The position numbers and the translations under genes were made by a program. A DNA stretch of 64,000 nt from Isoptericola halotolerans (GTDB lineage Bacteria > Actinomycetota > Actinomycetes > Actinomycetales > Cellulomonadaceae): the NCBI RefSeq assembly GCF_013149785.1, contig NZ_JABEZU010000002.1, forward strand, positions 620,001 to 684,000, written 5' to 3'. This document shows positions 1 to 7,910 of this stretch, piece by piece. Position 1 is the stretch's first letter; each line of letters opens with the position of its first letter. The notes beneath the pieces are model-generated. The model ran no database searches. It saw only the letters and a program-made list of their open reading frames with translations, and had not been told where the DNA came from.

Positions 1-396
1 CTGCTGCACGGCCACGACCGGCCCGATGAGGAACGACCCGACGACCGTCGAGGCGATCGCGGTGACGTGCGCCCACGTGGGGCCGTAGACGGTGACGGCC
101 CACAGGGCGGCGAGGACCGCGAGGTCGGAGGGGAAGAGCAGGGGGTAGCCGGCCAGCAGGTGGGCGAGCGCCACCGCGTAGACCGCCACGGCCGACGCCA
201 CCGGCCGGGTGCGTCGCCACGCGAGGGGTGCGACGGTGAGCACGGACCACACCGTCCCGGCGACGTCGATGGCCCACGGGGCGAGGACGGGGGTGGTGGT
301 GGAGAGCACGAAGAGGCCGAACGCGAGGGTGCCCGTCGCGTCGACGACGAACCGGTGGCGCTCGAACCATCCGGCGACCTGTGCGGACCATCCCAT
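1..396 (-). CDS. Sensor histidine kinase, N-terminal membrane part (partial)
   Basis: The reading frame starts at ATG 396 and runs open through the window edge, so only the first 132 residues are visible. It begins MGWSAQVAGWFERHRFVVD and then shows about four hydrophobic segments separated by short Arg/Trp loops (for example a WAHVTAIAST stretch before the last one). This layout matches the N-terminal membrane domain of actinobacterial NarL-type histidine kinases (DUF7134-like). The kinase core would lie outside the window, so the assignment rests on the membrane domain alone. The gene diverges from the response regulator at 538; the 141-nt gap holds promoters for both. It could instead be another four-helix membrane protein. 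Confidence 0.6.
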   Translation of the reverse strand, partial: MGWSAQVAGWFERHRFVVDATGTLAFGLFVLSTTTPVLAPWAIDVAGTVWSVLTVAPLAWRRTRPVASAVAVYAVALAHLLAGYPLLFPSDLAVLAALWAVTVYGPTWAHVTAIASTVVGSFLIGPVVAVQQ

Positions 397-525
397 GGTC
401 GTCAGGGTAGGCAGGTGGGACGGCTCGCGCGTCCGTCCCAGGTCGGACCCGAGGGATCACGACATGCCACCTCAGACTGACGAGGTCGTCGTGTCCCGAC
501 GTGCCGGGACCAGGCACATTGCCGC

Positions 526-537
526 TAGCATGAGGGA
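526..537 (+). promoter_or_regulatory. Predicted leaderless promoter of the response regulator
   Basis: A TAGCAT -10 hexamer (526-531) ends 6 nt before the ATG at 538. No Shine-Dalgarno sequence fits between, so transcription probably starts at or next to the A of the start codon. No convincing -35 is visible. Confidence 0.5.
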
Positions 538-1224
538 ATGACCCACGTACTGCTGGCCGAGGACGACCCGGCGATTGCCGAGCCTTTGGCGCGGGCTCTC
601 ACACGTGAGGGTTACGACGTCGTCGTGCAAGGAACCGGTCAAGGAGCGATCGACAACGCCGGGGACGCGGACATCGTCGTCCTGGACCTCGGCCTGCCGG
701 ACATCGACGGCCTGGACGTCGCACGCGAGATCCGTGGCCGGGGCCTGACCACGCCGATCCTCGTGCTGACCGCGCGCGCCGACGAGGTCGACCTCGTGGT
801 CGGCCTGGACGCCGGTGCCGACGACTACGTCACCAAGCCGTTCCGGCTCGCCGAGCTGCTCGCCCGGGTCCGGGCGCTGCTGCGGCGCACCCACGGCGAG
901 GCGGCGGAGGACGAGGAGCTGCGCGCCCAGGACGTCCGCGTCGACGTCGCCGCCCACCGGGCGTTCCAGGGGGAGCGCGAGCTGCACCTGACCACCAAGG
1001 AGTTCGACCTCCTCAGGGTGCTCGTGGGCAACGCGGGCTCCGTCGTCGTGCGTGACACGCTCATGCGTGACGTGTGGGGATCCGACCCCGTCGGCTCGAC
1101 CAAGACCCTCGACATGCACGTCTCCTGGTTGCGCCGCAAGCTCGGTGACGACGCGAACTCGCCGCGCTACGTCTCCACTGTCCGGGGCCTCGGCTTCCGG
1201 TTCGAGCTCGGCCAGCAGGCCTGA
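538..1224 (+). CDS. OmpR/PhoB-family response regulator
   Basis: This 228-residue protein has a receiver domain at about residues 2-115. The acidic pair is in LLAEDDP, the phosphoacceptor Asp50 in VVLDLGLPD, and the conserved Lys in DDYVTKPF. A C-terminal winged-helix DNA-binding domain follows (about 130-225), containing TKEFDLLRVL and the RGLGFRF wing. It is 6 nt upstream of the histidine kinase at 1231 and surely forms a two-component pair with it. The signal sensed cannot be read from sequence. The start is ATG 538 because a -10 hexamer sits 6 nt upstream. Confidence 0.93.
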   Translation: MTHVLLAEDDPAIAEPLARALTREGYDVVVQGTGQGAIDNAGDADIVVLDLGLPDIDGLDVAREIRGRGLTTPILVLTARADEVDLVVGLDAGADDYVTKPFRLAELLARVRALLRRTHGEAAEDEELRAQDVRVDVAAHRAFQGERELHLTTKEFDLLRVLVGNAGSVVVRDTLMRDVWGSDPVGSTKTLDMHVSWLRRKLGDDANSPRYVSTVRGLGFRFELGQQA

Positions 1225-1230
1225 CCTCCG

Positions 1231-2574
1231 GTGCGCCGTCGCGTCCTGCTGGCGACGATCTCGGCGGTCGCCGTCGCCGTGGTGCTGCTGGGTGTGCCGC
1301 TGGGGATCTTCGGCGCGCAGTACGTCGTCGCGACCGAGGAGCGGCGGCTCTCGGACCGGCTGGACACGTTCTCGCGCACGGTCGACCGCGCGGTCGAGCT
1401 GGGCGAGAGCCCCACGGAGTCCCAGCTCGAGCGGGCGGCCGCGGGGCGGGACGGTGACCTGCCGGCCCGGATCACGGTGAGCCTGCCCGACGGCGAGCAG
1501 CTCACCTACGGTGGCGAGCTGCGGGAACCCACCTTCTTCCTCGCGGTGCAGACCGCCCAGCGGGCGTCGGTGTCGTTCGAGGTGTCGGCCTGGGGTGCCT
1601 ACATCAAGGCCGCCCAGATCGTCGCGCTCGTCGTGGTGGCAGGGGTGGTGGCCATCGCCGCCGGGGTGGCGATGGCGGTCTGGCAGGCGAACCGGCTCTC
1701 CGCGCCCCTGGTGTACCTCGCGGCCTCCGCGGAACAGCTCGGTTCCGGTCAGGTGCGCCCGAGCCTCGAACCCTCCGGCGTGGAGGAGATCGACCTGGTC
1801 GCGGCAGAGCTCGCCCGCAGCGCGGACCGGTTGGCAGGGCGCCTGGCCGCTGAACGACAGTTCGCGCAGGACGCCTCCCACCAGCTGCGCACCCCGTTGA
1901 CGGCCCTGACCATGCGGCTCGAGGAGATCATGCTCACCAGCGGCGACGACGACGTGGTCGAGGAGGCGCGGGTGTCGCTGGAGCAGGTCGAACGGCTGGT
2001 GACCGTGGTCGACGACCTGCTCGCCACCTCCCGGCGCTCGACCGGTGGCACCACCGAGGCGGTCACGGTCCTCGACGTCGTGCACCAGCAGGAGGAGGAG
2101 TGGGCGGAGACGTTCCGCGCCGCGGGCCGTCGGCTCGCCGTCGACGTCCCCGAGGAGCACCGCGTCCTGGCCACCCCCGGGGCGCTGGCACAGGTCATCG
2201 CCACTCTGCTGGAGAATTCCCTGAAGTACGGCGACGGGACGACGACGGTCCGGTCCAAGCCGTCGGGTCCGAAGGGTGCGGTGGCGCTCGAGGTCTCGGA
2301 CGAGGGCCCCGGGGTGCAGGACGAGATCGCGCCGCGGATCTTCGAGCGGGGGGCGACGACGGGAGGCAGCACCGGTCTCGGGCTCGCGCTGGCCCGGGAC
2401 CTGGTCGCGGCCGACGGCGGACGTCTCGAGCTGGCACAGCGGCGGCCGCCGGTCTTCCGTATCTTCCTGGTCGGCGTCCCACGCACCCTCGACCCGAGCG
2501 TGGTGCTGCCACCGGGGACGACCATCTCGTCGCGCGGCCGGCGCCGCGGCTGGCTCCATCACCACGATGGCTGA
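1231..2574 (+). CDS. Two-component sensor histidine kinase
   Basis: This 447-residue membrane kinase starts at GTG 1231, 6 nt after the response regulator. It has TM1 at about residues 5-33, an extracytoplasmic sensor of about 90 residues, TM2 at about 127-150, then a HAMP-like linker. The H-box DASHQLRTPLT carries His217. The N-box is ENSLKYGDG, and the G-boxes are in DEGPGV and GLGLALARDL. It would phosphorylate the Asp of its partner regulator. A 32-bp-stem hairpin follows 6 nt after the stop. The last 30 residues (to ITTMADG-like frame end at 2574) are basic and probably disordered. Confidence 0.93.
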   Translation: MRRRVLLATISAVAVAVVLLGVPLGIFGAQYVVATEERRLSDRLDTFSRTVDRAVELGESPTESQLERAAAGRDGDLPARITVSLPDGEQLTYGGELREPTFFLAVQTAQRASVSFEVSAWGAYIKAAQIVALVVVAGVVAIAAGVAMAVWQANRLSAPLVYLAASAEQLGSGQVRPSLEPSGVEEIDLVAAELARSADRLAGRLAAERQFAQDASHQLRTPLTALTMRLEEIMLTSGDDDVVEEARVSLEQVERLVTVVDDLLATSRRSTGGTTEAVTVLDVVHQQEEEWAETFRAAGRRLAVDVPEEHRVLATPGALAQVIATLLENSLKYGDGTTTVRSKPSGPKGAVALEVSDEGPGVQDEIAPRIFERGATTGGSTGLGLALARDLVAADGGRLELAQRRPPVFRIFLVGVPRTLDPSVVLPPGTTISSRGRRRGWLHHHDG

Positions 2575-2580
2575 CCGAAG

Positions 2581-2652
2581 GTTGTGGGCGTGATTTCTGG
2601 TCCGTCTCGCCCGTTTCGAGGGGCGAGACGGACCAGAAATCACGCCCACAAC
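2581..2652. terminator. Perfect 32-bp hairpin between convergent genes
   Basis: Arms 2581-2612 and 2621-2652 are perfectly complementary over 32 bp around an 8-nt loop (GTTTCGAG). It lies between the ends of the histidine kinase (+) and the GtrA-like gene (-), so it can act on both transcripts. There is no U-tract. Its arm sequence differs from the related hairpins at 36529, 37767 and 47568. Confidence 0.85.
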
Positions 2653-2683
2653 ACCGCGGTGCAGTGGAGTGGGCGGTCGACGG

Positions 2684-3169
2684 TCAGCTCGCTCCGCGGA
2701 ACACGACCGTGCGGTACATCACGTAGCGGAACACGGTGCTCAGCACGAGCCCGATCCCGTTGGCGGCCACGTTGTCCGCGAGGGGCGAGTCCAGCCCGAG
2801 CACGTAGCGGGACACGGCCAGGCAACCTGCCGAGATGGCCAGCCCCCCGACGTTGACGGCTGCGAACTCCAGCAGCTCACGGGTACGACGGCGGGTGCGA
2901 CGGGCCGCGAAGGTCCAGTACCGGTTGCCGACCCACGCCACGAGCGTCGCGACCGCCGCGGCGATGACCCGCACGGTGATCGGCTTGTGGGCGAGGACGT
3001 CGACCGGTCCGTGCAGCATGAGGTTGAACACCGCGAGGTCCACCACGAAGGCGACGGCCCCGACGGATCCGAAGCGCAGCAGCTCGCCTCGGCGCCCCCA
3101 GAGCCCGGAGACCAGGCGGCCTGCCCAGCCGCGGGCTGCGGGGGTGGCCGGGGCGGGGGCGCGGGACAT
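2684..3169 (-). CDS. GtrA-family membrane protein
   Basis: This 161-residue protein has four predicted membrane helices and the GtrA-type opening LLRFGSVGAVAFVVDLAVF, followed by VGNRYWTFA and a final VMYRTVVFRG. GtrA-like proteins are thought to move or flip lipid-linked sugars (undecaprenyl- or decaprenyl-phosphate glycosides) or anchor glycosyltransferases at the membrane. The start ATG 3169 was chosen because upstream codons overlap the divergent purK promoter; an in-frame GTG three codons earlier is possible. It fits the wall-glycan theme of the window but has no glycosyltransferase partner directly beside it. Confidence 0.85.
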   Translation of the reverse strand: MSRAPAPATPAARGWAGRLVSGLWGRRGELLRFGSVGAVAFVVDLAVFNLMLHGPVDVLAHKPITVRVIAAAVATLVAWVGNRYWTFAARRTRRRTRELLEFAAVNVGGLAISAGCLAVSRYVLGLDSPLADNVAANGIGLVLSTVFRYVMYRTVVFRGAS

Positions 3170-3195
3170 GCGGGTCACCTTATCGGCCTGGCCGG

Positions 3196-3209
3196 TATCC
3201 TCGACGTCC
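3196..3209 (+). promoter_or_regulatory. Predicted leaderless promoter of purK
   Basis: TATCCT (3196-3201) ends 8 nt before GTG 3210, with no ribosome-binding site between. It also helps choose the purK start within a longer open frame. Confidence 0.5.
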
Positions 3210-4442
3210 GTGACGTCCCCTGCCAGTGCTCCAGTCCCTCCCGTGGTCGCCGTCGTCGGCGGTGGCCAGCTCGCGCGCATGATGGCGCCGGCCGCCGCCG
3301 AGCTCGGTGTGCACCTGCGGGTGCTCGTCGAGGACCCGACGACGGCGGCCGCGCAGGTCGTCGTCGACGCCCCGGTGGGCGCCGCGTCCGACGAGGAGGC
3401 GATCCGCGCACTGGTGACGCCCGGTGGCGCGAGCCCGGGTGCCGACGTGCTCACCTTCGAGCACGAGCACGTCCCGAACGCCCTGCTGGCGGCGCTGGTC
3501 GACGAGGGCACCCCGGTGCGGCCCGGTCCCGCCGCGCTGGTGCAGGCGCAGGACAAGATCGTGATGCGTCGCCGGCTCACCGAGCTCGGGATCCCCTGCC
3601 CCCGCTGGGCGGCCCTGCCCTCCGACCCGGACCAGGCGCGTGCCGCTCTCACGGAGTTCCTCCGGGCGACGCCGGGCGGCGAGGCGGTCGTCAAGACCGC
3701 CCGCGGCGGCTACGACGGCAAGGGCGTCCGGGTGGTCGCGGAGGCGACCGCGGCGGACGACTGGATCGACGCCCATCTCGCGGGCGGCCCCGAGCTCCTG
3801 GTCGAGGACAAGGTGCCGTTCACCCGAGAGCTGGCGGTGCTCGTGGCCCGGCGGCCCTCCGGCGAGGTCCGCACCTGGCCGGTGGTGGAGTCGGTCCAGC
3901 GAGACGGGGTGTGCGCCGAGGTGATCGCACCGGCGCCCGGTCTGGCACCGGAGCTGGCCGAGCAGGCCCGGGCCGTGGCGGTGCAGGTCGCGGAGGGTCT
4001 CGACGTCACGGGGGTGCTCGCCGTGGAGATGTTCGAGGTGCCGGAGCGTGACGGCCGAGGTTCCGGCCCGGCTGTGCTGGTCAACGAGCTCGCCATGCGA
4101 CCGCACAACTCCGGGCACTGGACGATCGACGGGGCGGTGACCAGCCAGTTCGAGCAGCACCTGCGAGCGGTGCTGGACCTGCCGCTGGGGGGGACGGCAC
4201 CGACGGCTCGGTGGACCGTCATGGCGAACGTCCTCGGCTCGACGCTCGAACGCCTCACGGACGCGCTGCCGGAGCTCGGCGCGCGCTTTCCCGAGGCGCG
4301 CGTCAACCTGTACGGCAAGGGCGTGCGCCCGGGCCGCAAGCTGGGCCACGTGAACGTGAGCGGTGAGGACCTGGACGAGGTCCGCCGTCGGGCCGTCGCA
4401 GCGGCAGCCCTGCTGCGCGGCGAGAGCATCGAGGAGAGCTGA
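3210..4442 (+). CDS. purK: N5-carboxyaminoimidazole ribonucleotide synthase
   Basis: This 410-residue ATP-grasp enzyme makes N5-CAIR from AIR, bicarbonate and ATP in purine synthesis. The N-terminal Rossmann-like part has [11 protein letters not shown]. The ATP-grasp centre includes [14 protein letters not shown], and the late metal/substrate segment reads [15 protein letters not shown]. Length fits the family. The frame is open far upstream, but GTG 3210 is favoured by family alignment and by the -10 hexamer 8 nt before it. Its stop overlaps the purE start (TGATG), so the pair is translationally coupled. Confidence 0.95.
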   Translation: MTSPASAPVPPVVAVVGGGQLARMMAPAAAELGVHLRVLVEDPTTAAAQVVVDAPVGAASDEEAIRALVTPGGASPGADVLTFEHEHVPNALLAALVDEGTPVRPGPAALVQAQDKIVMRRRLTELGIPCPRWAALPSDPDQARAALTEFLRATPGGEAVVKTARGGYDGKGVRVVAEATAADDWIDAHLAGGPELLVEDKVPFTRELAVLVARRPSGEVRTWPVVESVQRDGVCAEVIAPAPGLAPELAEQARAVAVQVAEGLDVTGVLAVEMFEVPERDGRGSGPAVLVNELAMRPHNSGHWTIDGAVTSQFEQHLRAVLDLPLGGTAPTARWTVMANVLGSTLERLTDALPELGARFPEARVNLYGKGVRPGRKLGHVNVSGEDLDEVRRRAVAAAALLRGESIEES

Positions 4443-4987
4443 TGAACGACAACGCACCCGTCGTCGGGATCGTCATGGGGTCGGACTCGGACTGGCCGGT
4501 CATGCAGGCCGCGGCCGAGGCCCTCGACGAGCTGGGCGTGCCGAGCGAGGTGGACGTCGTCTCCGCGCACCGCATGCCGACCGAGATGATCGACTACGGC
4601 CGCCAGGCGGCCGACCGCGGGATCCGGGTGATCGTCGCCGGGGCCGGGGGAGCTGCGCACCTGCCCGGGATGCTGGCCGCCGTGACACCGCTGCCCGTCA
4701 TCGGTGTCCCGGTGCCGCTCAAGCACCTGGACGGCATGGACTCGCTGCTGTCGATCGTCCAGATGCCGGCCGGCGTGCCCGTCGCCACGGTCTCGATCGG
4801 CGGGGCGCGCAACGCGGGCCTCCTGGCGGCGCAGATCCTCGGGGCCGGGGTCGACGCCGAGTCGCTCGCGCTGCGCGAGCGCATGGTGGCCTTCCAGGCG
4901 GAGCTGCGGGACGTCGCGCACGCCAAGGGCGAGCGGCTGCGTGCGAGCCGTCGCGGCGCCACCACCACGGGCTTCACCGCAGGGTAG
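4442..4987 (+). CDS. purE: N5-CAIR mutase, class I PurE
   Basis: This 181-residue mutase converts N5-CAIR to CAIR. Diagnostic motifs are [13 protein letters not shown] (about 9-21), SAHRMP (41-46) and [11 protein letters not shown], which build the carboxylate-binding active site of the octamer. It is slightly longer than typical (about 160), with an Arg-rich C-terminal tail. It overlaps the purK stop by one base. It ends convergently with the LCP gene stop at 5042; no strong hairpin was found in the 54-nt gap. Confidence 0.95.
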   Translation: MNDNAPVVGIVMGSDSDWPVMQAAAEALDELGVPSEVDVVSAHRMPTEMIDYGRQAADRGIRVIVAGAGGAAHLPGMLAAVTPLPVIGVPVPLKHLDGMDSLLSIVQMPAGVPVATVSIGGARNAGLLAAQILGAGVDAESLALRERMVAFQAELRDVAHAKGERLRASRRGATTTGFTAG

Positions 4988-5041
4988 CGCTCCCTCGGCG
5001 AGACCTGCTCGACCCTCCGAGAGCCCTCCTCGACGTCGCGG

Positions 5042-6472
5042 TCAGAGCCCGCCGACGGTCGAGCCGGGCTCGAGGTCGCCGTCGCGCACGTCGACCCAGA
5101 ACTGGTCGGCGTCGTCGGCGAGGAGGACGGTCGACCCGACGCCGCCGCCGGGGTTGTACCCCGGGTTGGCGATCGGCGGGGTGCCGGTGACGCCCTCGGG
5201 CCCGGTCGCCGCCTTGAAGGCCAGCGCGAGGCGGCCGAGGTCGACCAGTCCCGTCTTCTCGTCCACGACCATGGCGTCCGTCCCGGCGCCCACGAGCTGG
5301 ACCTGGTCGATCGGGTTCAGGAGCACGCTCGGCTTGACGACCGTGTCCGCGAGGGCGCCGATGACCTGCTGCTGGCGCTCCCCGCGACCGATGTCGCCCG
5401 TGGGGTCGGAGTACCGCATCCGGGAGAACGCGAGGGCGGTCGTGCCGTCGGCCTCGTGGCAGCCCGCCTCCCACTCCAGCTCGGACCTCTTGTCGGAGAC
5501 GTCGTAGTCCAGGCACAGCTCCACGCCCCCGACGGCGTCGACGAGCTGCTCCAGGCTGCCGAAGCCCACCTCGGCGTAGTGGTCCACGGTCAAGCCGGTC
5601 AGCTGCTCCACCGACCTGACCAGCAGCGGCGCGCCGCCCCAGGCGTAGGCGGCGTTGATCTTGCTCATGCCCTCGCCGGGGATCTCCGCGTAGGTGTCCC
5701 GCGGGATCGAGATCAGGGCCGTGGGGCCGCTGCGGGGCTTGTGCAGCACCATGATCGTGTCCGTGCGGGCTCCGGAGGTGTCGTCGTCCACGCCTCCCGA
5801 GCCCCGGGCGTCGGAGCCGGCCAGCAGGTACGTCGTCCCGGCGGTGTTCTCCGCGTCCGAGAGGGCGTCGACGTGCTGGATCTGTCCGTTCGCCCACACG
5901 ACGAGCCCGATCGGCCAGGCGAGCAGCAGCACCAGGACGAGGAGGGCCACCAGTCCGGCCACCCGGCCCTTGCGCAGACGGATGCCGCCGGACCCGCCGG
6001 TGGGCGTGGCCGGAGCGCCGCGGCGTCCGGCGCCCCCGCCGGATCCGTGCGCGGCGGCAGCGGCCGGGGCGGCCGCCGCCGGGCGCTGCCGGGCGGGCAT
6101 CACGCGGGTGCCGTGGTCCGGGGCGGGCCGCGACGCCCCGGGGGCGGGCCTGGCGGCGCCGGGGGCGGGGCGGGCCGCGCCGGTGCGAGAGCTGCCGACG
6201 GCCGGCGCGTACGACTGCGGCGGGCGGGCCGGGGCGGCCGAGCGCCGCTGCGGCGGCGGGGTGACGGGGATCTCGCGGGACGACTGCCGGCGGACCCGGG
6301 GCTCCCGGGGCTCCATCGGCACGGCGTCGTCGCGGCGACCCACGCGGGCTCCGGCGGGGGGCGGCGGGGACGGCGGACCGCCGACGGAGATCGCGTCACC
6401 CGTCGGCTGCGGGCGCGATCCTCGGCCGCCGGACGGCGTGAAGCTCGGGGGGATGCGTCGTTCGTCGTTCAT
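5042..6472 (-). CDS. LytR-CpsA-Psr (LCP) family wall-polymer ligase
   Basis: This 476-residue protein has about 170 cytoplasmic residues rich in Pro/Ala/Arg, with a tandem ARPAPGA repeat near 100-118. One TM helix (about 170-192) is followed by an extracytoplasmic LCP domain. LCP hallmarks are GSDARG, a GARTDTIMVL segment, SIPRDT, the AVGGVELCL core and FSRMRYSDPTGDIGR. LCP proteins transfer polyprenyl-diphosphate-linked glycopolymers to peptidoglycan or other acceptors. It starts 4 nt after the paralogue at 6477, so the two form an operon. The cargo is not determined by sequence; the surface glycan made in this window is a candidate. Confidence 0.92.
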   Translation of the reverse strand: MNDERRIPPSFTPSGGRGSRPQPTGDAISVGGPPSPPPPAGARVGRRDDAVPMEPREPRVRRQSSREIPVTPPPQRRSAAPARPPQSYAPAVGSSRTGAARPAPGAARPAPGASRPAPDHGTRVMPARQRPAAAAPAAAAAHGSGGGAGRRGAPATPTGGSGGIRLRKGRVAGLVALLVLVLLLAWPIGLVVWANGQIQHVDALSDAENTAGTTYLLAGSDARGSGGVDDDTSGARTDTIMVLHKPRSGPTALISIPRDTYAEIPGEGMSKINAAYAWGGAPLLVRSVEQLTGLTVDHYAEVGFGSLEQLVDAVGGVELCLDYDVSDKRSELEWEAGCHEADGTTALAFSRMRYSDPTGDIGRGERQQQVIGALADTVVKPSVLLNPIDQVQLVGAGTDAMVVDEKTGLVDLGRLALAFKAATGPEGVTGTPPIANPGYNPGGGVGSTVLLADDADQFWVDVRDGDLEPGSTVGGL

Positions 6473-6476
6473 GCGA

Positions 6477-7835
6477 TCACCCGCAGACCGAGGTGACGTC
6501 GGCGCCGGTGAAGGCCTCCGCGCCCGCCTCGCGAGTCTCGGCGGGTTCCGGGTCCGGCTCCGCCTCGGTGGTGTCGTCCGTCGCGGGCTCGTCCGCTGCC
6601 GGCTCGTCGGTCTCGTCCTGGGCCGGCTCGTCCTGGCCGTCGCCGTCGTCGCCGGACGTCCCGGAGCCCTCGCCGTCCTCGGCGGGCGCGTCGGCCTCGT
6701 CCTCGGGAGCCTCGTCCTCCACGATGACGTCGCTGAGGAGACGGTCGTGCTTCAGGTTGTCGAACACGGTCGCGGCTTCTTCCGTCAGGACGACGTTGTT
6801 CGGGTTCGACGGGTCGTACTGCCAGGGGACCGTCATGAAGGCGATGGTGTCAGGTCGCACCCCGCGGGCGCTGTACGCCAGCCCGGCGAGTCCCTGGATC
6901 GAGCCGAGGTTGCTGCTCATCGTCAGCGACCCGGTCACGGCGCCGAGGAACTGCAGGAGCTGCGGCGAGTCGGTGAGCAGGTTCTGGTCGAGCACGGTGC
7001 GCGACAGCGCGGCCATCAGCTCCTGCTGCCGTCCGATGCGCCCGATGTCCGACCCGTCGCCGAGGCCCTTGCCGGTGCGGGCACGGGCGTACTGCAGGGC
7101 GGTCTTGCCGTCGAGCGTCTGCACCCCGGCCTGGAGCACGAGGTTGTCGGCCTTGGGCGCGTCGATGTCGGTCGGGATGCACATCTCGACGCCGCCGAGC
7201 GCCTCGATCATGTTCTCGAACCCGGCGAAGTCCACGACGATGAACCCGTCCAGGAACACGTCGGAGATCGTCTCGACGGTCTTCATCGCGCACAGCGCCC
7301 CCGACTCGACGTCGCCACCGGTCATGATGCCCTGGGCGAACGCGGCGTTGAACTTCACGCCGTACATCGGTGAGGTCTCGCCGCCGGACGTCGTGGGGCA
7401 GGAGGGGACGTCGACCGTGGTGTCGCGCGGGATGGACATCAGCTCGATGCGTGACCGGTCCGCGGCGATGTGCAGCACCATCGTGGTGTCGGCGCGGGCA
7501 CCGGACACCCCGTCGTTCACGACGTCGGCGTTGTCGCCGCCGCGGGAGTCCGAGCCCAGCAGCAGGATGTTCAGCGGCATCCCGGCGGACGGGTCCTCGG
7601 GGGCGACGACCTCCGGCCGGTCGGTCCCCAGAGCGGCGTCGGCGTCGACGGTCTGGATGTTGCCGGTCAGGGTGACCGCGGCCGTCGCGGCACCCACGCC
7701 GGCGAAGGCGACGACGGCGGTCGCCACCATCCCGACCGCACGCAGCACCGAGTGCCGTCGCAGGGTGCGGGCGTGCGCGGGCCCCCGGGACGGGACGTGC
7801 CGCGGCGCGACGTGGCGGGCAGGGGTGTGCTTCAC
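6477..7835 (-). CDS. LytR-CpsA-Psr (LCP) family wall-polymer ligase
   Basis: This 452-residue paralogue of the neighbouring LCP protein starts at GTG 7835. It has a short basic N terminus, one TM at about 34-56, and an LCP domain with LLLGSDSRGGD, SGARADTTMVL, SIPRDTTVD, ALGGVEMCIP and LQYARARTG. The last 70 residues are almost entirely Asp/Glu/Pro/Thr/Ser and end in a lone Cys (TSVCG), an extracellular acidic tail not needed for LCP activity. It is first in a two-gene operon and has its own leaderless -10 (TATGCT). Confidence 0.92.
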   Translation of the reverse strand: MKHTPARHVAPRHVPSRGPAHARTLRRHSVLRAVGMVATAVVAFAGVGAATAAVTLTGNIQTVDADAALGTDRPEVVAPEDPSAGMPLNILLLGSDSRGGDNADVVNDGVSGARADTTMVLHIAADRSRIELMSIPRDTTVDVPSCPTTSGGETSPMYGVKFNAAFAQGIMTGGDVESGALCAMKTVETISDVFLDGFIVVDFAGFENMIEALGGVEMCIPTDIDAPKADNLVLQAGVQTLDGKTALQYARARTGKGLGDGSDIGRIGRQQELMAALSRTVLDQNLLTDSPQLLQFLGAVTGSLTMSSNLGSIQGLAGLAYSARGVRPDTIAFMTVPWQYDPSNPNNVVLTEEAATVFDNLKHDRLLSDVIVEDEAPEDEADAPAEDGEGSGTSGDDGDGQDEPAQDETDEPAADEPATDDTTEAEPDPEPAETREAGAEAFTGADVTSVCG

Positions 7836-7849
7836 GATAGGTGAGCATA
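7836..7849 (-). promoter_or_regulatory. Predicted leaderless promoter of the LCP operon
   Basis: On the minus strand TATGCT (7849-7844) ends 8 nt before GTG 7835. Confidence 0.45.
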
Positions 7850-7853
7850 GATG

Positions 7854-7874
7854 CCGCAGCCGTCCGCGCTGCGG
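7854..7874. terminator. Small hairpin after the amidase gene
   Basis: A perfect 7-bp stem (CCGCAGC/GCTGCGG) with a 7-nt loop lies 37 nt past the amidase stop and just upstream of the LCP promoter. It has no U-tract, so terminator function is uncertain. Confidence 0.3.
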
Positions 7875-7910
7875 TCTCCCCGGTCCGATGCCGTAGAGGT
7901 CCTGTGACGG

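Noticed and set aside
472-2649. A 725-residue open frame antisense to the two-component genes
   Set aside because: Its Arg/Pro/Gly/His-rich product has no recognisable motif; it is a GC-bias shadow of well-supported genes on the other strand.
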